NCBI GenBank assembly: GCA_002389295.1
Contig: DGOE01000086.1
Coordinates: forward strand, 1 to 5,851
Source: Flavobacteriales bacterium UBA4474
Lineage (GTDB): Bacteria; Bacteroidota; Bacteroidia; Flavobacteriales_D; Sanyastnellaceae
Direction: 5' to 3'
DNA: 5,851 nt
This document shows positions 1 through 5,851 of this stretch, piece by piece; position 1 is the stretch's first letter; each line of letters opens with the position of its first letter. The notes under the pieces were generated by a model that searched no databases, was not told the DNA's origin, and worked only from the letters and a program-made list of their open reading frames with translations. Made by a program: the position numbers and the translations under genes.

Positions 1-1143
1 CGTGGGAAACCCGCCCGCCCGGGCGTCATCCACATCTTGAAGGACCACTGGGGCGGGGAGCAGCGCCATCCCCTCGGGGTCCCAACATTGGCCCACAAGC
101 CGGGGCTCTTCACCTTTTCTTTCCATCCAGGCCGCATGGAAATGGCCGCGGCCATCCACGGCAGCTGCCACGCGCCCCACGGCTTGGTGCTGTTGGAGGT
201 CCGTTGCAGCCGACCAAGCGCCTCCGTCCGTTCTCCATGCACTGCGGATCCGTGGAACATCTCCGGCATTGGTAAACCAAACGGCGAGCGTGCGCTCTGT
301 TCCGGCGGCCAGGGCGGAGCCGTTGACCGGACAACCGGCGACTTGCCATCCATCGGCGCCAATGGGCGCAGGCCCGGTCTGCAGGGCAGCCATTCCTGCA
401 CTGTCGCTGCCCACAAGGACCTCGCTGAAATCGCGAATTTCCTCTGCAGTGCGGTCCCGATACGTGAGCAGGTGGTCATCGCCCGCCGGCGCCGTCGCCA
501 GGGGACAACAGGTGCAGGCGCTGCTGTCGAGCACCGTTTCCTCAGACCATCCCTTTGCTGCGGTCCAACGCGCGGCCCGCACTTCCATGGGGGCCTTGGC
601 GGGGTTGGGGTGGCCGTCGAATTGCCGGCCGTCGAGCCAGGCAAAGAGCGCACCATCGCCTCCGACCATCCACTGGCCAAAACCGTGTTCAGCCACGGCC
701 GTATCCCGGTGGGGGCAGTCCGGTGCAGACCAGGTGCGGCCCCCGTCTTGGCTGTGGGCCGTTTCAATGCCATAACAAAAGTCCCCGCGGGGGTCCATCA
801 CCAACCAGTGCGCATGGCCCCCTCCTGTTCCGTCAAAAGCCAGACCAGGTCGGTCCGCCCAGTTGACCAGAAAATCCGTTCCGGCAGCGATGGTGACGGT
901 ATCCTGCCAGCCTGTGGCCGACCACGCAGCCCAACGCACGGCCACGGTATCCCCGGTAACCTCGGTAAACAAGAGCGCGGGACCGACCGGACCGGCAGTC
1001 AGACCGGGCAGGGACGTTCCTGCAGGAAAATGGCACGCCGAATCCAGCGCGGTTTCCCGTTCAGAGAGGGTAGCACAGCCTATCCAAGACCAACTGCCCA
1101 ACACACAGAGGAGCCCCGCCCAAAACGCAGGCGCTTGCCTCAT
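1..1143 (-). CDS. Sialidase-like BNR/Asp-box probable lipoprotein with CxCC motif (3' partial, C-terminus off the left edge)
   Basis: An uninterrupted 381-codon frame runs from an ATG at 1143-1141 to base 1. It was found by translating the minus strand directly, with no stop. The N-terminus has a hydrophobic export signal ending WIGC (C23), a probable lipobox although Trp at -3 is atypical. The body reads as a beta-propeller: an Asp-box SQDGGRTW (S131-W138), a degenerate repeat TDGGAW (T305-W310), AEHGFGQW followed by WLDGR, and DGRGHFHAAWMER (330-342). The signature set C210-x-C212-C213-P, YRDRTAEEIRD (228-238) and AGCPVNG (269-275) matches, from memory, proteins annotated 'sialidase family / exo-alpha-sialidase' in Bacteroidota and Proteobacteria. 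No FRIP motif or clear Arg triad is visible, so a catalytic sialidase is doubtful; a binding or accessory role is equally possible. The end ARAGGFPT resembles a late propeller blade, so I infer that only a modest C-terminal part is missing. The ATGA overlap with the upstream gene implies co-translation. Confidence 0.9.
   Translation of the reverse strand, partial: MRQAPAFWAGLLCVLGSWSWIGCATLSERETALDSACHFPAGTSLPGLTAGPVGPALLFTEVTGDTVAVRWAAWSATGWQDTVTIAAGTDFLVNWADRPGLAFDGTGGGHAHWLVMDPRGDFCYGIETAHSQDGGRTWSAPDCPHRDTAVAEHGFGQWMVGGDGALFAWLDGRQFDGHPNPAKAPMEVRAARWTAAKGWSEETVLDSSACTCCPLATAPAGDDHLLTYRDRTAEEIRDFSEVLVGSDSAGMAALQTGPAPIGADGWQVAGCPVNGSALAAGTERTLAVWFTNAGDVPRIRSAWRTDGGAWSAATDLQQHQAVGRVAAAVDGRGHFHAAWMERKGEEPRLVGQCWDPEGMALLPAPVVLQDVDDARAGGFPT
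1140..1143 (-). promoter_or_regulatory. ATGA stop-start overlap between the HKD protein and the sialidase-like lipoprotein
   Basis: On the minus strand 1143-1140 reads ATGA: the ATG opens the lipoprotein frame and the TGA closes the HKD protein. No convincing Shine-Dalgarno sequence precedes it within the end of the upstream gene, so coupling is the simplest explanation for initiation. The next in-frame Met is far into the protein (about residue 116) and would remove the signal peptide, so this start is well supported. Confidence 0.85.
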
Positions 1144-3335
1144 TCAATCACGATGCGCGTGGGCAGGCCTTGGCCGTTTACCGTGGCTGTGTAGACTCCG
1201 GATGCTACGCCCCCCAGTGCAATGCGTGTGGTGGTGGCACCAAGGCGCGCCTGGAGCACTGCGCGGCCGGAGATGTCGCGCAGGACCAACGTACCGGGTT
1301 CGGCATCTGCCTCCCAGCGCACGGAGAGCACGTCAGTGGCCGGGTTGGGGTATACCGTGCAGAGCGGGCTGCCGTCTGGCGTCTCCACCGAAGTGATGAC
1401 CCCGAGTGCAATGAGGATGGCGCGGAATTCCTGGTGGTACAGGTTGGCGATCCGCGCATCGTGCACGATGACGGTGTTTTCGTCATTGACGTTCTCGGCA
1501 GAGGAAGACCAGTTGTGCGAACCCGTGATGACCACCGGATCATTGCCAGGAGAGGCGTGGTCCACGATGGCATACTTGTGGTGGAGGTCGTTGCTGATGT
1601 CGTGGTGGTAGACCTGGACGCCAGAAGACAGCAAGTTGTCGAATTCGCTTCCCGTCGTGTTGACTTGCTCGATCGCGCCAATGGGGCTCACAAAGAAGCT
1701 CTCGCCGAGGGTGGAAATGGCCTCGCCAAGGTCGTCGCGCGTCAGGGTCAGCAAGGCAAATTCGAATTCAGAATCCGCCGCTTCGATCTGCTGTTTGATG
1801 GCACTGGTGGTGCCGTCGGAAGGCGAGAAATAGAGCTCCACCGGGCTGCCGCCAATGAGGAAGTTGGAAGGGGTGTTCCACGACTTGTCCGGGCCAAACT
1901 TGGCATTGCCCGCATCGGGGGTCATGCCATCACTGCCCCACATTTCGTTGAACTCCATGGTGTAGGCGCGGGCCAGGCTCTGGTCCTCAAATACGATGGC
2001 GTTGTTGAGGTCCTGCACCAGGTTGCCCGTGGTGAGGTTGGTGGATCCGGTCAGCACGAATGCCTGGTTCACGTATTCTGCATCTCCAATGATGAACTTG
2101 TTGTGCATGCCGCTGCCCTCGCCATCGGTGCGCGGGTGGGTCACGATGGAGGCCGGCAAGTTGTTGAGGCCCACATTGGCGTTTTGGCCTTCGTAAATCC
2201 AGCGGATTTCCACGCCATTGTTGGCGGCGGTTTCAAAGGCGTCTTCCAAGGTCTGGTCATTGAAATTGTACGCGGCCACGTCCAATGTGTATTGGGCAGA
2301 AGTAATCCAGGCCGCCACCGTATCGTTCATGTCTGTGCCCAGGGACACGGCCTCTTCTTCGGTGGCCACACTGACATCCACTGGACCGTTGAAGTACACG
2401 TGGATGTCGCCAGAGGAAGCCGATACTGTGGCGTAGGGGCGAATGGGTGAAGCCGCAGCCTCTCCATCGGGCAAGGTCGAAATGGCCCGCGCGAAGTAGA
2501 TCTGGCCGGCCTCAAGACCGGTCAGGTCAACACTGTGTTCGGCACTGCCTGCTTCACCTGCGGCGCTCATGCCGAGCGCCTCAGTGAGGCCGTATTCGAT
2601 GACGCCATCAGAGGCGAGGTCCGTGCTCCACGAGAGGGTGAAGCTGGTCTCGCTCATGTTGGTTTGCACCACCGGTGAGGTGTAGCAAATGCCTGAGGCG
2701 GGGATCAAATCGACGGGCCCACGGGGCAACAGCTGATACCCACCGAATCCGTCAAAGGAGAACTGGGACACGATGCCGATGAGGTCCACGGCGCACCCCG
2801 TCAAGGTCTCACCCACGAGGCTGTTGCTGTTGCGGACGTAGATGATGCCGGTCTCGCCATCGGCAGTGAAATCATAGGTATTGGCCGTGATTTCCTGCCC
2901 GGCCAAAGGAAAGGTGACGCCATTGATGCGGACCAACTCCCCCTCGAGGCCCTCGCCCAATGCGGAGGGCAACACCACTTGGGGCTCGGGAACCATTCCT
3001 GTGCCCTCAAAAGTGACGGCAGACAGGTTGGGACCGACTTCCAGCAGGCCATTGTATTCGGTGATTTCACCGGTCACAGTCAGCGAGTCGCCAATGGCGG
3101 GTGTAGCATCCCAATCAGACCAGTCAGCACCGGGGTAAAGGGCGATGCCAGCGGTGGCGTCTTGGAGATAACGCACCGAACCCAGGTTGTCGTCGCTGGT
3201 GACCACACCCGTGACTGTGACGACGTCACCGATGTTGTAGTTCTCGCGCATGTCGAGAATGTTGTCCTGGGCAAACAGGGAAGAGGCCGCCAACAGGCAG
3301 GCCGCAGCTGAGAGGAAGAAACGGTTCATGGTCAT
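1140..3335 (-). CDS. Secreted OB-fold / Fn3-like / phospholipase D-superfamily (two HKD motifs) protein with T9SS sorting domain
   Basis: This is a complete 731-residue exported protein. Residues 1-23 form a signal peptide (hydrophobic core from F6, likely cleavage near LFA/Q). Residues about 28-212 look like an OB-fold region of the YhcR/DUF5689 kind (IGDVVTVTGVV, later IGDSLTVTGEI, and a second half ending GGYQLLPRGPVDLI). Residues about 217-303 resemble a fibronectin type III or purple-acid-phosphatase N-domain. Residues about 313-645 are a phospholipase D-superfamily domain with two intact HxKxxxxD motifs: H411/K413/D418 followed by TGSTNLT, and H585/K587/D592 followed by TGSHNWSSSAENVNDEN. 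Residues about 659-731 are a Por secretion tail (YPNPATD, GVYTATV, final RIVIE). The two HKD motifs predict a phosphodiesterase using a covalent phosphohistidine intermediate. The GSxNWS form together with OB-folds favours a nuclease over a lipase, but this is inference. The start at 3335 gives an ATGA overlap with the receptor stop; a second in-frame ATG two codons on (3329) would also keep the signal peptide. Confidence 0.95.
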   Translation of the reverse strand: MTMNRFFLSAAACLLAASSLFAQDNILDMRENYNIGDVVTVTGVVTSDDNLGSVRYLQDATAGIALYPGADWSDWDATPAIGDSLTVTGEITEYNGLLEVGPNLSAVTFEGTGMVPEPQVVLPSALGEGLEGELVRINGVTFPLAGQEITANTYDFTADGETGIIYVRNSNSLVGETLTGCAVDLIGIVSQFSFDGFGGYQLLPRGPVDLIPASGICYTSPVVQTNMSETSFTLSWSTDLASDGVIEYGLTEALGMSAAGEAGSAEHSVDLTGLEAGQIYFARAISTLPDGEAAASPIRPYATVSASSGDIHVYFNGPVDVSVATEEEAVSLGTDMNDTVAAWITSAQYTLDVAAYNFNDQTLEDAFETAANNGVEIRWIYEGQNANVGLNNLPASIVTHPRTDGEGSGMHNKFIIGDAEYVNQAFVLTGSTNLTTGNLVQDLNNAIVFEDQSLARAYTMEFNEMWGSDGMTPDAGNAKFGPDKSWNTPSNFLIGGSPVELYFSPSDGTTSAIKQQIEAADSEFEFALLTLTRDDLGEAISTLGESFFVSPIGAIEQVNTTGSEFDNLLSSGVQVYHHDISNDLHHKYAIVDHASPGNDPVVITGSHNWSSSAENVNDENTVIVHDARIANLYHQEFRAILIALGVITSVETPDGSPLCTVYPNPATDVLSVRWEADAEPGTLVLRDISGRAVLQARLGATTTRIALGGVASGVYTATVNGQGLPTRIVIE
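1143..1361 (-). other. T9SS type A-like C-terminal sorting domain (residues about 659-731 of the HKD protein)
   Basis: The end of the HKD protein has the usual order of a Por secretion-system tail: YPNPATD at the start, a central RDISGRAV strand pair, GVASGVYTATV, and a short hydrophobic finish RIVIE. In this family the domain directs export across the outer membrane and is then removed or exchanged for surface anchoring. It places the enzyme outside the cell and supports a Bacteroidota origin. It is preceded by a short linker after the last PLD helix, at about residues 648-658. Confidence 0.9.
1560..1583 (-). other. Second HKD catalytic motif of the PLD-superfamily domain
   Basis: Residues 585-592 read HHKYAIVD, matching HxKxxxxD with H585, K587 and D592 present. 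It is followed by VVITGSHNWSSSAENVNDEN, the GSxNWSxxA...NxEN form typical of nuclease-like PLD members. It lies 174 residues after the first motif, consistent with two half-sites in one chain. Confidence 0.93.
2082..2105 (-). other. First HKD catalytic motif of the PLD-superfamily domain
   Basis: Residues 411-418 read HNKFIIGD, matching HxKxxxxD with H411, K413 and D418 present, followed by a VLTGSTNLT strand-turn. In the superfamily the two HKD motifs form one active site across a pseudo-dimer, so both being intact predicts a functional phosphodiesterase. Confidence 0.92.
3332..3335 (-). promoter_or_regulatory. ATGA stop-start overlap between the TonB receptor and the HKD protein
   Basis: On the minus strand the bases 3335-3332 read ATGA: the ATG starts the HKD protein and the TGA ends the receptor. 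This favours translational coupling by ribosome re-initiation. The only purine-rich stretch upstream is AAAGGG at 3355-3350, about 14 bases before the ATG, a poor Shine-Dalgarno match. A second in-frame ATG at 3329-3327 is an alternative start. Confidence 0.85.
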
Positions 3336-5851
3336 GGTCGGTTTTGGAGCCCTTTGAGTTCGAGGACGGCACTCACGCGGATCATGCGCGGTGGGCCGAC
3401 AAAGACTTCGGCTTGCCCACTGCTGCCCTGTGGGCCGTAGGGGTTGGGGGCGTATTGAGAATTGTTCCGCGCATCGGCGATGAACAACTCATCCAACAAA
3501 TTGGTGACACTCAAGCGCACCCGCAAGAGGGCATTGTCAGACACGTCAAACGAGGTGCCGGCGTTGAAGTTGATCAGGTTGTAGCCCGGGGTGACCCAGA
3601 CATCTTTAGGCTCACCTTCTGTGATGACATCTCCAGGAGAGAAGTCGGCGTAGTGCTGCCAGAACCAGGTGCTCCGCACCGAGAAGTACGTCCCGCGCTT
3701 GGGGCGGTAGCTCACCGAAGCGCTGATCTGTCGCTGGGCCGCATCGCCCACCTTCACGCCGTTGAGGTTGACCAAGGTATCTGCCCGTGCGCCATTGTCG
3801 GTGCGGGTGATAAACCCGTTGTCCGCGCTGTTGATGAGGTCCACCCTTTCGTTGCTGGTCCAGCGCCAATTGCCCCAGGAGAACACACCCTGTACGTCCA
3901 ACTTGGAGGTGACGTCATAGGCGAAGTCCCACTCCACACCGGAGTGGACCGCGTCCGCATTGAGCAGGTTGTATCCGAGGTTCCGGTCCGCCTGCTCAAT
4001 GATGGTGCCCGCTTCGGTGTCCCAGTCGACGTCCTCAATGAGGCGGTCGTCCTGAGCCAGCACAAGCAGATCCTGCCGACCTGCAGTGGTCGAGGTGTCG
4101 GAGTAGACGCTCAAGTTGGCGTCCTGCCACAGCCCGGAAACGCTGTAGAAGCGGTTCACAGCCTTGTTTTCCCAACCCGTGCGGTAGGCATTGATGTTGG
4201 AGGCAAAGCGGTCTTTCGCATACTTCAAGCCCACTTCGACCGCCTTGACATACTGGTTTTCGTAGCCCTCGATGAGGTTGTTGTTGATGTCAAAAACGGA
4301 ATTGAACAGCGGCGCGCGGCTCAGGTAGCCGAGGTTGGTGTAAGCGCTGGTCCACTCGTTGAGGTTGTAGTTGCCGCCTGCCTTGACCGTGTAGCTGTTG
4401 AGCCGCTCCCAATCCGTGGCATAGGTTTCGAGGCCGGGATGCTCCGCGGTCAACAGCGTGCCGTCGGCGAGGGCGCCTTCTGACCAATCGCTGTCACCCA
4501 ATACCCGCCATTCGTCCGTAGAGCGGACCTCGTAGGTCGTGCCCTCGAGGGTCACCACACGGGGCCTGAAGTAGTCGATGCCGCGGTAAAAGCTCTGTGC
4601 CCCTGACACATTCACGAACGCGCTGTAGTTCAGCTTGTCCCACTCGAGTTGCACGTAGGTGCCACCCCATCCCACTTGGCCGTCGTCTGAGTAGAAATAC
4701 CGGTCTCCTTCCCGCAGCGGGGCATCAAAATCGGCATTTTGATCGCGCCGGTCGGCAGGCGCATCGTAGTAGTCTGCGCCAAACATATCGCCAATGGTGC
4801 GGTAGTGGCTTCCGGTGTAATGCCGCACATCCACACCCGCACTGAAGCTCAGTTCGTCCTTCAACTGCGTGGTGTAGTTGGAGAGTGCGCCATACCAGCG
4901 GTGGTCGTTGTGGGCGACCCGGATGAAGTTGGAGCCTTTGCGTTCTCCGTTGTCATCCACGTTCAATCCATTGGGGCCAAACTCAAACAGCTGGTGGCTG
5001 TCCCACGTTTGCTGCAGGTCGAGCGTGCCATCGGCAAGTCGGGTTCCCGGGGTGCTGGCCAAGGCCTCTCCACCACCGGTGCCAAAGCTGGCGTAGGCCG
5101 TCGTGGTCAGCGTGCTCTTGTCCGTCATCGCCCACACGTCCCTCACGGTGAAGATGGGCTTGAAGTAATAGTTCTGCCGAGAGTTGTAGCGGCGAGACTC
5201 CCCGTAGGTGGTGTCGATCAGTCCTGTTGCTTCGTTGTAGTTGTAGTAGACTTCATCGTAGTTCACCATGAATTCATTGAAGCCACGCCCCATGGAGACC
5301 AAGTCGGTTTCTTCGGCATCATCGAGGATGCCTTGCAGCTCGTCTTGGCCTTCTTCCGGGGTCAATTCCTGGGCCAAGTCCGCATCGAATTCATGGACCT
5401 GCATTTGGTACGAGCGCTGACCGTGGCGCTGCGGTGCACCAAACGTGGTGAAGCTCAAGTTGTGGTTGCCCACAGTCTTGCGGCCCTTGAGGTAATACGC
5501 ATAGGCTTCGGATTCCAGTCCGGCGGCAAACCCTTGATTGGTCCTGTACGACCCCACAAAATGCAGAAAGCCCTTTTCACGGCTGCCAAAAACACCGGCG
5601 AGGCTGTTGCGGTAGTAACCGTAGTTGCCCACCTCCGAAAGGAAAGTCAAGCTGCCATTGCCCCGCTCGTCTCCTCCGGTGAGGATGTTGATCGTACCCC
5701 CGACGGAAGGAATGGCGAGCTTGCTGGCGCCCAATCCCCGTTGGACCTGCGTGGTCCGCACGACGAGGTCGAGACCGGCCCAGTTGCTCCAGTACACCCA
5801 TCCGTTCTCCATGTCGTTCATGGGGACGCCGTCCACCATGACGGCGAGGTT
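3332..5851 (-). CDS. TonB-dependent outer-membrane receptor (5' partial, N-terminus off the right edge)
   Basis: This is an outer-membrane beta-barrel that imports a ligand using TonB-ExbBD energy; the substrate is not identifiable. The frame is open from the window edge (839 visible codons) to a TGA at 3334-3332. The visible protein begins inside the plug domain with NLAVMVDGVPMNDMENG, followed by the plug-typical GLGASKLAIPSVGGTINIL (about visible residues 39-57). The rest is an aromatic- and Gly-rich beta-barrel, with GAPQRHGQRSY near visible residue 138, the late-barrel stretch YENQYVKAVEVGLKYAKD, and a terminal-strand region around PRMIRVSAVLELKG. The signal peptide, any carboxypeptidase-regulatory-like N-terminal domain and the TonB box must lie beyond 5851. 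The Met at 5839 is internal to the plug and is not the start. The barrel contains a strongly acidic segment (5395-5300). The stop overlaps the start of the next gene by ATGA, which suggests a shared operon. The family call is firm; the ligand is unknown. The absence of a SusD-like partner in the window argues weakly against a glycan SusCD system. Confidence 0.95.
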   Translation of the reverse strand, partial: NLAVMVDGVPMNDMENGWVYWSNWAGLDLVVRTTQVQRGLGASKLAIPSVGGTINILTGGDERGNGSLTFLSEVGNYGYYRNSLAGVFGSREKGFLHFVGSYRTNQGFAAGLESEAYAYYLKGRKTVGNHNLSFTTFGAPQRHGQRSYQMQVHEFDADLAQELTPEEGQDELQGILDDAEETDLVSMGRGFNEFMVNYDEVYYNYNEATGLIDTTYGESRRYNSRQNYYFKPIFTVRDVWAMTDKSTLTTTAYASFGTGGGEALASTPGTRLADGTLDLQQTWDSHQLFEFGPNGLNVDDNGERKGSNFIRVAHNDHRWYGALSNYTTQLKDELSFSAGVDVRHYTGSHYRTIGDMFGADYYDAPADRRDQNADFDAPLREGDRYFYSDDGQVGWGGTYVQLEWDKLNYSAFVNVSGAQSFYRGIDYFRPRVVTLEGTTYEVRSTDEWRVLGDSDWSEGALADGTLLTAEHPGLETYATDWERLNSYTVKAGGNYNLNEWTSAYTNLGYLSRAPLFNSVFDINNNLIEGYENQYVKAVEVGLKYAKDRFASNINAYRTGWENKAVNRFYSVSGLWQDANLSVYSDTSTTAGRQDLLVLAQDDRLIEDVDWDTEAGTIIEQADRNLGYNLLNADAVHSGVEWDFAYDVTSKLDVQGVFSWGNWRWTSNERVDLINSADNGFITRTDNGARADTLVNLNGVKVGDAAQRQISASVSYRPKRGTYFSVRSTWFWQHYADFSPGDVITEGEPKDVWVTPGYNLINFNAGTSFDVSDNALLRVRLSVTNLLDELFIADARNNSQYAPNPYGPQGSSGQAEVFVGPPRMIRVSAVLELKGLQNRP

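Noticed and set aside
110..349. Short minus-strand frames at 110-349 and 833-1036 as separate small genes
   Set aside because: Both are out-of-frame shadows within the continuous sialidase-like reading frame that runs from 1143 to 1.
1..1143. A gene-free or decayed region left of the HKD gene
   Set aside because: Direct translation of the minus strand from 1143 gives an unbroken frame to base 1 with convincing motifs. It only seems empty because the stop lies outside the window.
37..1194. A 385-codon plus-strand open frame opposite the sialidase-like gene
   Set aside because: It lies antisense to a frame with a signal peptide, an Asp-box and family motifs. Its translation is low-complexity, Arg/Gly/Pro-rich and has no recognisable domain, as expected for antisense frames in high-GC DNA.
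1170..2450. A 426-codon plus-strand open frame opposite the HKD gene
   Set aside because: The opposite strand encodes both HKD motifs and the T9SS tail. The plus-strand product is rich in Val/Gly/His/Arg with no domain or export signal, so it is a codon-bias shadow.
3344..4483. A 379-codon plus-strand open frame opposite the TonB receptor
   Set aside because: It overlaps the clear receptor barrel and shows Val/Gly/Ala-rich sequence with no family signature.
5837..5839. The ATG at 5839 as the start of the TonB receptor
   Set aside because: The frame continues upstream to the window edge (NLAV before the Met), and this Met lies inside the plug motif. The signal peptide and TonB box must be further upstream.
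3332..5851. A SusC-type glycan transporter of a polysaccharide utilisation locus
   Set aside because: No SusD-like gene or glycoside hydrolase follows it in the operon, and the visible plug and barrel motifs fit a general Bacteroidota TonB receptor. The missing N-terminus prevents a firm exclusion.
1..5851. CRISPR arrays, tRNA/rRNA genes, insertion sequences or intergenic terminators
   Set aside because: No spaced direct repeats, RNA-gene signatures, transposase motifs or non-coding gaps were seen. The three coding frames cover the whole window.

Overview
The window is a gene-dense stretch of a Bacteroidota-type genome with high GC by eye. Three features point to that phylum: a TonB-dependent receptor of the Bacteroidota outer-membrane style, a secreted protein ending in a type IX secretion (T9SS) sorting domain, and a probable surface lipoprotein. 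All three genes lie on the minus strand, and almost every base is coding. Genus or species cannot be told from this sequence.

In transcription order (right to left): (1) 5851-3332, a TonB-dependent outer-membrane receptor whose N-terminus lies off the right edge; (2) 3335-1140, a complete 731-residue exported protein made of an OB-fold region, an Fn3-like region, a two-HKD phospholipase D/nuclease-superfamily domain and a T9SS C-terminal domain; (3) 1143-1, a sialidase-like (BNR/Asp-box) probable lipoprotein whose C-terminus lies off the left edge. The third gene is open for 381 codons, to the last base of the window.

Both junctions are 4-base ATGA overlaps (3335-3332 and 1143-1140). There is therefore no intergenic DNA, no room for an intergenic promoter or terminator, and a strong case for one translationally coupled operon. 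The promoter must lie beyond the right edge and the terminator beyond the left edge.

All three products are predicted at the outer membrane or cell surface: an energised importer, a phosphodiesterase-fold enzyme displayed or released by the T9SS, and a probable beta-propeller lipoprotein. A reasonable inference, not shown by sequence alone, is a surface degradation-and-uptake unit that cleaves a phosphodiester substrate (extracellular nucleic acid or phospholipid head groups) and imports the product. The propeller protein resembles a 'sialidase family' with a CxCC motif. It lacks a recognisable sialidase FRIP motif in the visible part, so sialidase activity should not be assumed. No RNA genes, mobile elements, CRISPR arrays or obvious repeats were seen.
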